DNA of 37,672 bases, taken from Candidatus Staskawiczbacteria bacterium. GTDB taxonomy: Bacteria > Patescibacteriota > Minisyncoccia > Minisyncoccales > Staskawiczbacteraceae. The notes beneath the pieces are model-generated. The model was not told the DNA's origin and did not search any database. It saw nothing but the letters and a program-made list of their open reading frames with translations. Each line of letters begins with the position of its first letter. Within the stretch, counting starts at the first letter, position 1. The translations under genes were made by a program, and so were the position numbers. Location of the stretch: assembly GCA_023245195.1 (NCBI GenBank), contig JAHFKU010000005.1, forward strand, positions 1 to 37,672. Direction: 5' to 3'. Shown piece after piece: positions 7,474 to 14,776 of this stretch.

Positions 7474-7494
7474 TTGCGAGGTATGACCTCGCAA
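7474..7494. repeat. Intergenic copy of a 21-bp palindrome also present in prmC
   Basis: TTGCGAGGT-ATG-ACCTCGCAA, 9-bp arms. The same sequence in reverse orientation occurs twice in tandem in the 5' part of prmC (29404-29452). Confidence 0.85.
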
Positions 7495-7570
7495 TGATAA
7501 ATTGCGCATAAGTTAATAAATAATTAATGATTGAAAGGATAACATACACTATCATAAAAATTAATATTAT

Positions 7571-8614
7571 ATGAAAATTTTATATAGATTACTTGTTGTC
7601 ATTAGCTTGGTTTGCGCCGGCTTTTTAGCCTTGTTGTCAGTAAATCCCTTGCTTGCCTATGCCGATACTTGCGCGAGCCATGCCAATAAGCAATGCATCA
7701 GTAATATTGTATATTGGTATGATTCTTGCGGCGCCTTGGAAGATATTTATCAAAACTGCAACACCACCAACCAAATATGCCAGAATGCACAGTGCGTAAA
7801 TAAAGCTCCCGTTACACCGCCCCCTGCAACCACAGGCCAGGTAAAAAGCTGCTATAACGGCGATATCCATTGGTTTAATTCAAACGGAACGGTGGGCGCT
7901 ATTTACCAAAGCTGTAAAGATGCTAATAGTTGCACGCTCGATGATTGTGCCGGTAACCAATGTGTTAATGAATTAAAATGCGATGGGTCAACTTGCCTGC
8001 AGAGTTCTCAAGATTACATAGTTTATTGTGGCGGCGCTCAAAACACAACCCAGCCGCCGGTTCAACCGCAAATCCAAAACCAATCGTTATCCATTTCTCT
8101 TTTTGGCAAAAAAGATAGCATGGCGCCTGATTGGCAGCGAAGTATTAGCTTGGCTGCCGGCGACAAAGTTGATTTTTTGATTATTGTTAAAAATAATTCC
8201 AACACGCCCGCAGACAGCATAATCGTAAAAACAGATTTAACCAGTGCGATTTCTTATGCTGGGGATTTAAAAATAGGAAACTTAGCATCAGCCGGAAATA
8301 TTGCTTCTGGGATTGACCTTGGAACGCTTGCCCCAAAATCTTCCCAAATCATATCGTTTACCGGCATGCTGGCAAACCAAGTTCCAGATGGCGCTTTGCA
8401 GGTAGGTGCTAGTGTTAATGCTTCTAGTGTTTTATATGATTCGGATTACCTTATGGTAGCTGCTCCTGCGGCGGTTGCCGGGGCTTCTGTTGTTAGCGCA
8501 GAAAATTCTTTTGTTACGAGATTCAAGAAAAATTGGTACATTTGGCTGGTAGTCATATTAGTGCTGATCGTCGTTTTTATCATCATTTTCAGGAGGCTTG
8601 GCGCAAAGGCATAA
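7571..8614 (+). CDS. Secreted, C-terminally membrane-anchored Cys-rich protein
   Basis: A 347-aa protein of unknown function. It has an N-terminal signal peptide (hydrophobic to about residue 30, ending ..LAYADT), a Cys-rich part (about 32-155) with two related units (NIVYWYDSCGALEDIYQNC and DIHWFNSNGTVGAIYQSC), a Pro/Gln linker, and a beta-rich DUF11-like domain (about 175-280: VDFLIIVKNNSNTPADSIIVKTDL style). The C-terminal TM helix is at about 322-341, followed by FRRLGAKA. The layout suggests a surface protein displayed outside the cell. The 347-aa length and the paired units suggest internal duplication. No Shine-Dalgarno site is seen. Confidence 0.7.
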   Translation: MKILYRLLVVISLVCAGFLALLSVNPLLAYADTCASHANKQCISNIVYWYDSCGALEDIYQNCNTTNQICQNAQCVNKAPVTPPPATTGQVKSCYNGDIHWFNSNGTVGAIYQSCKDANSCTLDDCAGNQCVNELKCDGSTCLQSSQDYIVYCGGAQNTTQPPVQPQIQNQSLSISLFGKKDSMAPDWQRSISLAAGDKVDFLIIVKNNSNTPADSIIVKTDLTSAISYAGDLKIGNLASAGNIASGIDLGTLAPKSSQIISFTGMLANQVPDGALQVGASVNASSVLYDSDYLMVAAPAAVAGASVVSAENSFVTRFKKNWYIWLVVILVLIVVFIIIFRRLGAKA

Positions 8615-8645
8615 TCAAGAAGTTTTATATAGCAAGTTTCCTCGC

Positions 8646-8674
8646 TTGACATAGATTATATTTTAGATTAATAT
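8646..8674 (+). promoter_or_regulatory. Promoter of the rplJ-rplL operon
   Basis: TTGACA (8646-8651), 17-bp spacer, TAATAT (8669-8674). Transcription would start just before the L10 leader. Confidence 0.82.
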
Positions 8675-8682
8675 AGTCCTAT

Positions 8683-8835
8683 AAGCCGTAGACAATAGGT
8701 AGTATGCGAATAGCCTTAGCAAATGGGCACATTCGAATATATAAACCCTATCGAGGCACGACATGAGTATTACGTATCAAGTCTTTGGTATTGAGTATTG
8801 GTGTAGGTGTTGTCTGCAGGTCGCAGGCTTTTTTA
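8683..8835 (+). ncRNA. Ribosomal protein L10 leader RNA with attenuator
   Basis: GCCGTAGACAATAGGT (8685-8700) and ACCCTATCGAGG (8745-8756) match the conserved halves of the bacterial L10 leader, in which AGG/CCT-type segments pair around the L10-(L7/L12) binding site. The leader ends in GTCTGC-AGGTC-GCAGGC plus TTTTTT (8812-8834), an intrinsic terminator. The family lets L10 complexes repress their own operon. The position, between a good promoter and rplJ, fits. Confidence 0.85.
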
Positions 8836-8844
8836 TTAGTAATT

Positions 8845-8933
8845 GCTACGAAATACGAATTTTATACGAATATACGAATTACCACCACGACGTTTCTTAT
8901 TCGTATATTCGTACTTGATTCGTATTTCGTAGC
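8845..8933. repeat. Inverted-repeat element with GCTACGAAATACGAAT ends, copy 1
   Basis: Perfect 16-bp ends GCTACGAAATACGAAT (8845-8860) and its complement (8918-8933), plus perfect 15-bp inner arms TACGAATATACGAAT (8865-8879) and 8899-8913. It lies between the L10 attenuator and the rplJ ATG (8941). Copy 2 is at 21473-21557 with identical ends. Confidence 0.9.
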
Positions 8934-8940
8934 CAAAACG

Positions 8941-9429
8941 ATGGCGTTAACCAAAGAAAAAAAACAACAATCTATTGCCGATTTAAAGGCCCATATTGCC
9001 AAGCAAAAATCAGTTATTTTCGCTGATTTTTCAAAAGTAAATTCCAAAGATTTATTCAGCTTGCGCAAGCAATTAAAAGAAGCCGGATGTAATTTGAAAA
9101 TAGCCAAAAAAACCTTGGTTAGAATCGCTTTTGGCCAGTCAAATATTTCTTTTTGGAACAAGATAAAACAGAGCATTCCGGGTCAATTGGCATTGGTATT
9201 TGGCATTGAAGATGAAATAGCTCCGGCTAGAATTTCACATGCTTTTACCAAAATCAATGAGAACTTTAAGATTTTGGGCGGGATTTTCGAAAGCCGATTC
9301 ATTGACCGCGAAAAGGCCTTAGTATTGGCTAATTTGCCAAGCCGCAATGAATTGTTGAGCAAGTTGGTCGGGTCTCTTTCTAGTTCAATGGCAAATTTTG
9401 TGAGAGTACTAAGCAAAATTAAAAATTAA
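8941..9429 (+). CDS. rplJ: 50S ribosomal protein L10
   Basis: A 162-aa protein, usual size for L10. N-terminal rRNA-binding domain (MALTKEKKQQSIADLKAHI, ADFSKVNSKDL, LRKQLKEAGCNLKIAKKTL) and the C-terminal helix that carries L7/L12 dimers. It forms the stalk base of the large subunit and feeds back on its own leader. The frame is open from 8785, but that part is leader RNA and repeat, so the ATG at 8941 is used. It has no Shine-Dalgarno site and begins 7 bp after the inverted-repeat element. rplL follows after a heptanucleotide array pair. Confidence 0.95.
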   Translation: MALTKEKKQQSIADLKAHIAKQKSVIFADFSKVNSKDLFSLRKQLKEAGCNLKIAKKTLVRIAFGQSNISFWNKIKQSIPGQLALVFGIEDEIAPARISHAFTKINENFKILGGIFESRFIDREKALVLANLPSRNELLSKLVGSLSSSMANFVRVLSKIKN

Positions 9430-9536
9430 AAAATCAAAATTAAAAATGACAATTCAAAATTAAAAATGGACGGAACGTAGAATTTTAGATTTTACACTGT
9501 CATTTTTCATTTTGATATTTGCATTTTGCATTTACC
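9424..9536. repeat. Inverted heptanucleotide array pair between rplJ and rplL
   Basis: The left block has 7-nt steps of the CAAAATT / AAAAATG type (9424-9470). The right block reads GTCATTT, TTCATTT, TGATATT, TGCATTT, TGCATTT (about 9500-9534), close to its reverse complement. It ends a few bases before the rplL ATG. Confidence 0.8.
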
Positions 9537-9539
9537 ATC

Positions 9540-9944
9540 ATGTCAGAAGAAACTGTAAAAATAGAAGTACCAGAAAAATTCAAAGATCTGGTAAAAAAAG
9601 TTGAAGAGATGTCAATCGTAGAATTGGCAGAATTAGTAAAAGTATTGGAAAACAAATTCGGCGTGTCAGCAGCAGCCCCAGTGGCCGCCGCAGCCGGCCC
9701 AGCCGGTGCTCCAGCTGAAGAAAAAACTTCTTTTAACGTTGAATTAAAAGAAGTGGGAGCTCAAAAAATCGAAGTTATTAAAGCCGTCAGAGATATTACG
9801 GCAAAAGGATTGAAAGAATCAAAAGATTTAGTTGATGCCGCTGCCACCGCTCCTCAAATGGTAAAGGAAGGAGTCAAAAAAGAAGAGGCTGAAGAGATTA
9901 AAAAGAAATTCGAAGCTGCAGGTGCAAAGGTGGAAATTAAATAG
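9540..9944 (+). CDS. rplL: 50S ribosomal protein L7/L12
   Basis: A 134-aa acidic protein. N-terminal dimerisation domain ([31 protein letters not shown] region), an Ala/Pro hinge ([18 protein letters not shown]) and a C-terminal factor-binding domain with [30 protein letters not shown] and a final AGAKVEIK. It binds L10 and recruits translation GTPases. The ATG at 9540 is chosen because the family starts this way and an in-frame ATG at 9519 lies in the repeat. A palindromic terminator follows directly. Confidence 0.96.
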   Translation: MSEETVKIEVPEKFKDLVKKVEEMSIVELAELVKVLENKFGVSAAAPVAAAAGPAGAPAEEKTSFNVELKEVGAQKIEVIKAVRDITAKGLKESKDLVDAAATAPQMVKEGVKKEEAEEIKKKFEAAGAKVEIK

Positions 9945-9946
9945 CA

Positions 9947-9992
9947 TAGGTAATTAAAAAGCCCTTTTTAAAAAGGGCTTTTTAATTACCTA
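9947..9992 (+). terminator. 46-bp perfect palindrome acting as rplL terminator
   Basis: Two 23-bp arms meet at TTTTT|AAAAA. The inner GCCCTTTTT / AAAAAGGGC plus CTTTTT gives a typical terminator, and the pairing continues through TAGGTAATTAAAAA to the ends. It abuts the -35 box of the next promoter. Confidence 0.88.
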
Positions 9993-10021
9993 TTGACAAC
10001 GGAATTTGGCGGGAGTAGAAT
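9993..10021 (+). promoter_or_regulatory. Promoter of the 34-aa membrane peptide gene
   Basis: TTGACA (9993-9998), 17-bp spacer, TAGAAT (10016-10021). The -35 starts immediately after the palindromic terminator. The leader is about 70 nt. Confidence 0.82.
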
Positions 10022-10099
10022 CGAATTCATGTTGGGTTGATTTGGCTTGTCCTTGCACGGTTGCTTGGATAAAGCCAAATCAAAAAAAGGAGTTTCGAA

Positions 10100-10204
10100 A
10101 TGTTGGACCCCCTCTCCAGGCGCTGGTGGTTGGTCGCGCTGTTTCTGGGATCCACGCCGGTGGTTTTGGCCGCCATGATGCCGCGGTTTGGCTTCAAGTG
10201 GTAG
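10100..10204 (+). CDS. Small membrane peptide (34 aa)
   Basis: A short gene supported by context: a consensus promoter upstream, AAAAGGAG (about 10085-10092) seven nt before the ATG, and a strong terminator 30 nt after the stop. The product starts MLDPLSRRWW, has one hydrophobic helix LVALFLGSTPVVLAA, and ends MMPRFGFKW. Positive residues before the helix suggest an N-in topology. Codon use is GC-rich (CCC, CTC, GCG, CTG), like the lipoprotein at 5481 and unlike the AT-rich neighbours. No family is recognised. Confidence 0.65.
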   Translation: MLDPLSRRWWLVALFLGSTPVVLAAMMPRFGFKW

Positions 10205-10233
10205 GCCCGTGTAGTACATTGTCAGGTTCTCTT

Positions 10234-10262
10234 GCTATCTCTACATAAGAGATAGCTTTTTT
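10234..10262 (+). terminator. Terminator of the 34-aa peptide gene
   Basis: GCTATCTCT-ACATA-AGAGATAGC followed by TTTTTT. Confidence 0.9.
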
Positions 10263-10288
10263 GTTGTACTGTAGTTTTTATTAAAAAA

Positions 10289-10297
10289 TGGTAAAAT
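10289..10297 (+). promoter_or_regulatory. Extended -10, leaderless promoter for 10304
   Basis: TGG-TAAAAT ends 6 nt before the ATG, so transcription should begin at or next to the start codon. No Shine-Dalgarno site is possible. Confidence 0.65.
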
Positions 10298-10303
10298 AAG
10301 CCC

Positions 10304-10654
10304 ATGAGGAAACTTTACTGGACCGAGCATGCCAAGGTGAAAATGCGCCAATATGGGCTTTCAAAAAGCAAGATATTAAGTATTGTATATAAGCCAGAAA
10401 GGAAAGAAAAGGGGATTGCTCCAGGAACTACGGCTTTGATGCAAACCAGGAAAACATATTCGTTTTCAAAAACAAAAAAACCGGCTGAGATTGGGCGTAA
10501 CATTGCCCCCGGAGAAATTTGGTTGATGTATAAAGATACCAAGGATTTGCGAAAGATCATCAGTGCTTGGCGTTATCCCGGAATATCTAAGCCGGGCGAA
10601 AGCATACCGATACCGGCAGAAATTAGAGAAGAATTATTACATGATAAGTTGTGA
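10304..10654 (+). CDS. Conserved hypothetical, possibly DUF4258-like
   Basis: A 116-aa protein starting MRKLYWTEHAKVKMRQYGLSK. The pattern H-A-x-x-K-M-x-x-x-G-L near the N-terminus recalls DUF4258 / RelE-fold-like proteins, but the resemblance is weak. The middle is basic (TRKTYSFSKTKKPAEIGRN), followed by EIWLMYKDTK and an R-rich strand KKIISAWRYPG-like. No antitoxin-like partner is adjacent. It is probably leaderless (see promoter at 10289). Function is not known. Confidence 0.55.
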   Translation: MRKLYWTEHAKVKMRQYGLSKSKILSIVYKPERKEKGIAPGTTALMQTRKTYSFSKTKKPAEIGRNIAPGEIWLMYKDTKDLRKIISAWRYPGISKPGESIPIPAEIREELLHDKL

Positions 10655-10692
10655 ATACCGTATCTTGTATTCTGGAGCTAGAATGTGAAGCG

Positions 10693-10749
10693 AATTCAAT
10701 ATTCAAAATTCTATTCAAGCTACTGGATACAGAATTCAAAATTCAAATA
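10693..10749. repeat. Heptanucleotide words upstream of 10754
   Basis: 7-nt steps of AATTCAA / TATTCAA on the left, and AGAATTC, AAAATTC, AAATAAA ending at the ATG (10754). TGTATTCTG upstream and ACAGAATTC nearby also pair. Confidence 0.65.
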
Positions 10750-10753
10750 AAAA

Positions 10754-11080
10754 ATGAATATCAATAAAATACTGGGTTATATATTACTGATTGCGGGAAT
10801 TTTACTTATTGTGGTGCCTTTATATCAAACGTACCAGATTTTTACTGGTAAAGTCTTGCCGGTGCAAGTTTTTTCCGTCCAAGGCGGAAAACAACCCACT
10901 GATACTAAAAGCCCAAATAACCCCTTTGATCTGCAGCAACAATTACAAAAATCACTCATGAATATTTTGCCTATCGATTTGATTAATAACACCTTGAATT
11001 TGGCAAGTTGGATGATTTTAATGTGGATTTTGATTTATGGCGGCAGTAAATTGGCCGGTATTGGCATTCAATTACTTTGA
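10754..11080 (+). CDS. Small membrane protein, two TM helices
   Basis: A 108-aa protein with an N-terminal TM helix (ILGYILLIAGILLIVVPLYQTY), an external or luminal loop of about 55 residues rich in Gln/Pro, and a second TM helix (LASWMILMWILIYGGSKLAGIGI). No motif or family is recognised. Its last codons (TTA CTT TGA) lie in the left end of repeat element copy 3, which therefore supplies the stop codon. It starts directly after a heptanucleotide block without a Shine-Dalgarno site. Confidence 0.7.
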   Translation: MNINKILGYILLIAGILLIVVPLYQTYQIFTGKVLPVQVFSVQGGKQPTDTKSPNNPFDLQQQLQKSLMNILPIDLINNTLNLASWMILMWILIYGGSKLAGIGIQLL

Positions 11081-11247
11081 ATCACAAAATGCTTTCTAGG
11101 TATTTTCTCCAAATTTGGAAGGCAAAAATACGATAGAATTCTAAAACGTAGTTGCGCTACGTTTTAGAATTATTGCGGATTTTTGACCCAAATTTGGAGA
11201 AAAGACCAGAAACTGTGTTTTTCATGGGGCATTTTGTGATTCAAAGT
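11074..11247. repeat. Nested inverted-repeat element, copy 3
   Basis: A 174-bp element. The ends ACTTTGAATCACAAAATGC (11074-11092) and 11229-11247 are exact reverse complements (19 of 19). Inner arms are TTCTCCAAATTTGG / CCAAATTTGGAGAA and AATTCTAAAACGTAG / CTACGTTTTAGAATT around TTGCG. The GC-rich core of copies 1 and 2 is absent. It overlaps the stop codon of the gene at 10754. Confidence 0.9.
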
Positions 11248-11283
11248 TATAAAAGATTAGCAATTCGTAATTCGTAAGAATTT

Positions 11284-11670
11284 ATGCAACAGCATAAAGA
11301 AAATATTATCGTTCAATGGATTGTGTGGCATTTTTTTGAAGTGCCCAGATTTTTGTTTTCTGTTTGGAAAAATTACATGGCATTTGGCCTAGATTTTTTT
11401 TCTGCTCCACTTTTACTTTCCACTCTTTTTTCGCCCTGGAGAAGATATGGATGGGCTTACCCTCGGGGGTTTAACATTGTGGAATACGCAAACACCTTTG
11501 TTTCAAATATGTTTTCCCGCATGATAGGGGCGCTGTGCCGGTTAGTGTTGATTGTGGCCGGAGTTTTTGTTCAAATAATTATCTTTTTAGTCGGAATTAT
11601 CGTTATTTTGCTTTGGGTGTTGATACCCTTTATTATGATCGGCATTATTTTTTTGGTAATTCAAAGCTAA
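11284..11670 (+). CDS. Conserved membrane protein upstream of the Clp-like ATPase
   Basis: A 128-aa protein. An amphipathic N-terminal region (QWIVWHFFEVPRFLFSVWKNYMAFGLDFF) and a conserved-looking SPWRRYGWAYPRGFN segment are followed by two strongly hydrophobic segments to the C-terminus (LCRLVLIVAGVFVQIIIFLVG and ILLWVLIPFIMIGIIFLVI). It lies 9 nt before the ATPase gene, so co-transcription and a joint membrane complex are likely (inference). AATTCGT-AATTCGT words precede the ATG. Confidence 0.7.
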   Translation: MQQHKENIIVQWIVWHFFEVPRFLFSVWKNYMAFGLDFFSAPLLLSTLFSPWRRYGWAYPRGFNIVEYANTFVSNMFSRMIGALCRLVLIVAGVFVQIIIFLVGIIVILLWVLIPFIMIGIIFLVIQS

Positions 11671-11679
11671 TTATTAAAC

Positions 11680-14247
11680 ATGGAAAATAATTTTAATTTT
11701 GATATCACTGCCACTTCTGTTTTTAGATCGTACAAACTATGGTCGTTTCCTTTGTTTAGATATGCCAATATCATAAACCGGCTTTTTTTAGCGTTATTTA
11801 TTCTTTCTCTCTTTTTGTATGCGAGCTCTTTTTTGGGTTTTATCTTGCAAGCCCAAGCTTTTAAAATTTCGCTTTTGATGCTCTTTTTCTATTTGGCATT
11901 TCTTGAAATTGAGCTATTTGTAAATTCTAAAATAAAAAATCCAAGTCAAGAAGTACCACTTTCAGAGGTGCTTGCTACCCCAGAAGCATACAATGCGGCC
12001 GAATCCTTAGATTTCCAAATGTGCCAAGCCGTTCAAAAAGCAATTAAAAAAAGCAGGAAAGAAAAGTTTCCCGGGACAAGTTCAGAATTACTTTTATATT
12101 TTTGCCTGCAGCAAAAATCTGATATGCAGATATTATTGTTGAGATTAGGATTAGATCCAAGCAAGCTTTTGCAGGATCTGAAAAATTATTTGGAAAAACA
12201 AAAAAGGGGGCAGCAAAGTAAAGTTTTGTTTTCAACCTCCTTTAAGGAAGCGATTAATGAAGCTTTGAGTATTGCTAGCCAAAGAGGTAAGCGCTCCATT
12301 GGGCAAAAAGAATTACTGGTTGCCTTGGCCCGCCACGATGATTTTTTTAAAAAAGTATTAGTAGAGCATGATTTAAAAGAAAAAGATGTTGAGAATATAA
12401 CGCTGTGGCTGGATAAGATAGAAGAAAAAATAGAAAAAAACAAGCAATTTTGGACTAAAGAAAATTTATCGCGTTTTGGATCTTTTGGCCGCGATTTTGC
12501 TTCAGGTTTTACCGTTACCCTTGATGCATTTTCACATGATTTAACTCGGGCCGCCAGCAAACATATTTTTGGCGAAATTGTCGGGCATCAAAAGGAAATA
12601 GAAGAACTGGAAATTATTTTAACTAAGTCAAGCCAAAGCAACGCTTTAATCATTGGAGATCCGGGTGTGGGCAGGAAAAGCATTGTTGAGGCGCTGGCTC
12701 AAAGGTGTTTTTTAAAAACGGGTTTGCCGGGCTTGGCTAGTAAGAAAGTAATTGAGCTTGATATGGTTGCGCTGGTTTCGCGGATCCAGGATGCAGAAAA
12801 ACTGGAAACAACCCTGGACAATATATTTCAAGAAGTACTGCGAGCAGGAAATGTCATTTTGGTTATTGATCAATTAGATCAATATGCCCATCAAGGCGTC
12901 CAAAAGCCGGGCCAGGTTGATATTTCCGGTATCTTGGCAAAGTATTTAGCGCTTCCTAATTTCCAGTTTGTCGGGATTGCTTCATTTGATGGATTGCATC
13001 GAAACTTAGAGCAAAACAGCTCGTTTTTGGAATATTTCCGTAAAATCGAGGTGCTGGAAGTTTCGGAGCTGGAAACGATTAGAATTTTACAGAATCTGGC
13101 GCTTTACATGGAACAAAAATATCGCATCCTGGTTGTGTATCCCGTTATTCGGGAAATAATAAACCTGACAGCGCGATACCTTCCTAGCGTCCCTTTTCCT
13201 AAAAAAGCCATCGATGTGTTAGACGAAGCGATATCGTATGCCAAGGCGTTAAATGTTAAAGTCGTTTTGCCAAGCTATATTGCTAAGATCATTTCAGATA
13301 AAACCCAAATTCCTATCGGCAAGATGGAATTTAAAGAAAAATCAATTTTATTGGATTTAGAGCATTTAATCCACCAAAGAATTATCGGCCAAGAAGAAGC
13401 GGTGCACGAAATATCGATAGCCATGAGAAGGGCGCGTTCTGGATTGAGTTCTAAAAAGCGCCCCATGGGAACCTTCTTATTTTTGGGGCCTACGGGAGTT
13501 GGTAAAACTGAAACCGCTAAAGCTTTAGCCGAAATTTATTTTGCCGGAGAAGATAAAATGATCCGGCTAGATATGTCTGAATTCCAGTCAATTGCCGATA
13601 TTCCAAGATTAATTGGCCAAATATCTCCGGTAGAAGAGCAGGGCCTTTTGACCACTCCCGTAAGGGAAAATCCATTTTCATTGGTGCTTTTGGATGAAAT
13701 TGAAAAAGCCCACCCTAACATTTTAAACCTCTTTTTACAGGTTTTTGACGAAGGTCACATTACCGATGGCCAGGGCCGGAAAATTATGTTTACCAACACC
13801 ATTATTATCTGCACTTCCAATGCCGGAGCCGACATGATTTTTAAGGCTGTTGAAACGGGCGAGGCCTTGCAAAAAAATACCCTGTTTGATGTGTTATTTT
13901 CCAAAGGTATTTTTAAACCAGAATTCATTAATCGCTTTGATGCCGCCGTGTTTTTCCATCCGTTAACCCGCGAAAATTTACTGGATATTGCCCAGTTGAA
14001 TTTAGAGAGCCTGGCTAAAAATCTTAAAGAAAAAGAAATCGATTTTATGATTACTAATCCCCTGAAAGAAAAAATAGTTGAACTTTCGTATAAGCCTGAA
14101 TTCGGCGCCCGCGAAATGCGCCGCGTGATGCAGGATAAAATAGAAAATGTTATTGCACAAGCTTTATTATCTGATACTATTATAAAGGGAGACAGCATTG
14201 AAATAAACCCAGAAAATTTTGAAGTAGTTAAAATAAAAAGTGGATAA
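11680..14247 (+). CDS. Membrane-anchored ClpB/ClpC-like AAA+ ATPase with degenerate first AAA module
   Basis: An 855-aa protein. Two TM helices (about 25-75) are followed by a Clp-N-like repeat region (about 100-235). The first AAA module has GDPGVGRKS at 326-334 where ClpB has GxPGVGKTA, and LVIDQLDQ (D397-Q398) where Walker B needs DE; the LERRF arginine-finger segment is also absent. The second module is canonical: GPTGVGKTE (603-611), LLDEIEKAH (D672-E673), sensor-1 TSNAG, arginine finger FINRF (R752) and sensor-2 GAREMRR. Clp/Hsp100 proteins thread proteins through a hexameric pore. No ClpP gene is in the window. Here module 1 probably binds or hydrolyses ATP poorly, leaving module 2 as the motor (inference). 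Confidence 0.88.
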   Translation: MENNFNFDITATSVFRSYKLWSFPLFRYANIINRLFLALFILSLFLYASSFLGFILQAQAFKISLLMLFFYLAFLEIELFVNSKIKNPSQEVPLSEVLATPEAYNAAESLDFQMCQAVQKAIKKSRKEKFPGTSSELLLYFCLQQKSDMQILLLRLGLDPSKLLQDLKNYLEKQKRGQQSKVLFSTSFKEAINEALSIASQRGKRSIGQKELLVALARHDDFFKKVLVEHDLKEKDVENITLWLDKIEEKIEKNKQFWTKENLSRFGSFGRDFASGFTVTLDAFSHDLTRAASKHIFGEIVGHQKEIEELEIILTKSSQSNALIIGDPGVGRKSIVEALAQRCFLKTGLPGLASKKVIELDMVALVSRIQDAEKLETTLDNIFQEVLRAGNVILVIDQLDQYAHQGVQKPGQVDISGILAKYLALPNFQFVGIASFDGLHRNLEQNSSFLEYFRKIEVLEVSELETIRILQNLALYMEQKYRILVVYPVIREIINLTARYLPSVPFPKKAIDVLDEAISYAKALNVKVVLPSYIAKIISDKTQIPIGKMEFKEKSILLDLEHLIHQRIIGQEEAVHEISIAMRRARSGLSSKKRPMGTFLFLGPTGVGKTETAKALAEIYFAGEDKMIRLDMSEFQSIADIPRLIGQISPVEEQGLLTTPVRENPFSLVLLDEIEKAHPNILNLFLQVFDEGHITDGQGRKIMFTNTIIICTSNAGADMIFKAVETGEALQKNTLFDVLFSKGIFKPEFINRFDAAVFFHPLTRENLLDIAQLNLESLAKNLKEKEIDFMITNPLKEKIVELSYKPEFGAREMRRVMQDKIENVIAQALLSDTIIKGDSIEINPENFEVVKIKSG

Positions 14248-14253
14248 TATATT

Positions 14254-14478
14254 ATGAATAATCAAAATAGTAGCATACCAAACAAACCAGAACCTAAAAA
14301 ATGGAAATTATTTATCAGTAAAACCTGGTCAATTATTTTAGGAATTTCGGGCCTCGTTATTATTATGTTAATTATCGGCGGCGGGGCACTTTTGGCCAGC
14401 CACGTATGGAATCCTTCTTGGAATCCTTTCGGCCAGCATCAAGACAAGGGGATTAAAGATAAGATTTTTAAGAAGTAG
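14254..14478 (+). CDS. Small single-TM protein after the Clp-like ATPase
   Basis: A 74-aa protein: a polar Asn/Pro/Lys-rich N-terminus, one TM helix (about 28-50, IILGISGLVIIMLIIGGGALL) and a short tail ending KIFKK. It begins 6 nt after the ATPase stop and ends before a terminator, so it closes the 11284-11680-14254 operon. No family is recognised. It may be an accessory subunit of the membrane Clp complex (inference). Confidence 0.65.
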   Translation: MNNQNSSIPNKPEPKKWKLFISKTWSIILGISGLVIIMLIIGGGALLASHVWNPSWNPFGQHQDKGIKDKIFKK

Positions 14479-14506
14479 TAACGCTTTGCCAACAATTACA
14501 CCAAAG

Positions 14507-14528
14507 AATCCGCTTTTGCGGATTTTTT
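14507..14528 (+). terminator. Terminator of the Clp-like operon
   Basis: AATCCGC-TTTT-GCGGATT followed by TTTT. Confidence 0.88.
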
Positions 14529-14567
14529 AGTGTGTAACATAATCAGAGCTTAAAGAAGTAAAAAGTG

Positions 14568-14606
14568 GGTCCGCTAAGCGGGTCTCCACCACGCTGAGCG
14601 TGGTGG
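14568..14606. repeat. Two GC-rich hairpins upstream of the division cluster
   Basis: CCGC-TAA-GCGG (near 14571-14581) and CCACCACGC-TGA-GCGTGGTGG (14586-14606). They stand out in AT-rich surroundings, have no T tract, and resemble the GC-rich palindromes found inside genes. Confidence 0.65.
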
Positions 14607-14662
14607 GAAATTGGGAATTTGTAACTTTAAGCATAAATGTGAGAAATTTAGCGTGTCCCAAC

Positions 14663-14671
14663 TGTGGATAA
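14663..14671 (-). promoter_or_regulatory. DnaA-box-like site upstream of mraZ
   Basis: TGTGGATAA, the exact complement of TTATCCACA. A second site, TGTTGATAA (complement TTATCAACA), is at 14792-14800. AGTGGATAA at 14751 and 14761 are one mismatch away. No AT-rich unwinding array or dnaA gene is present, so a regulatory role is likelier than an origin. Confidence 0.5.
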
Positions 14672-14713
14672 CTAGCCCAATTTAAGCTTAAATTAAGGCT
14701 TTTTTAGTGGGTG

Positions 14714-14742
14714 TTGACTCGTTTATTTTAATAGGATATTAA
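14714..14742 (+). promoter_or_regulatory. Putative promoter of the mraZ cluster
   Basis: TTGACT (14714-14719), 17-bp spacer, TATTAA (14737-14742). The -10 is weak. A TAATAT at 14743-14748 is an alternative with poor spacing. The MraZ-type repeats begin 10 bp downstream. Confidence 0.5.
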
Positions 14743-14751
14743 TAATATGTA

Positions 14752-14776
14752 GTGGATAATAGTGGATAAAAGTGGG
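14752..14776 (+). promoter_or_regulatory. MraZ-type operator: three GTGGA/G repeats at 10-bp spacing
   Basis: GTGGA (14752), GTGGA (14762), GTGGG (14772), each separated by 5 nt. MraZ is known to bind direct repeats of GTGGG type with 5-nt spacers in the promoter of its own operon; both spacing and place fit. Confidence 0.75.

Noticed and set aside
10006-10248. 80-codon plus-strand open frame over the 34-aa peptide
   Set aside because: It starts at the -10 region, reads through the terminator and is in a different frame from the ATG that follows the Shine-Dalgarno site.
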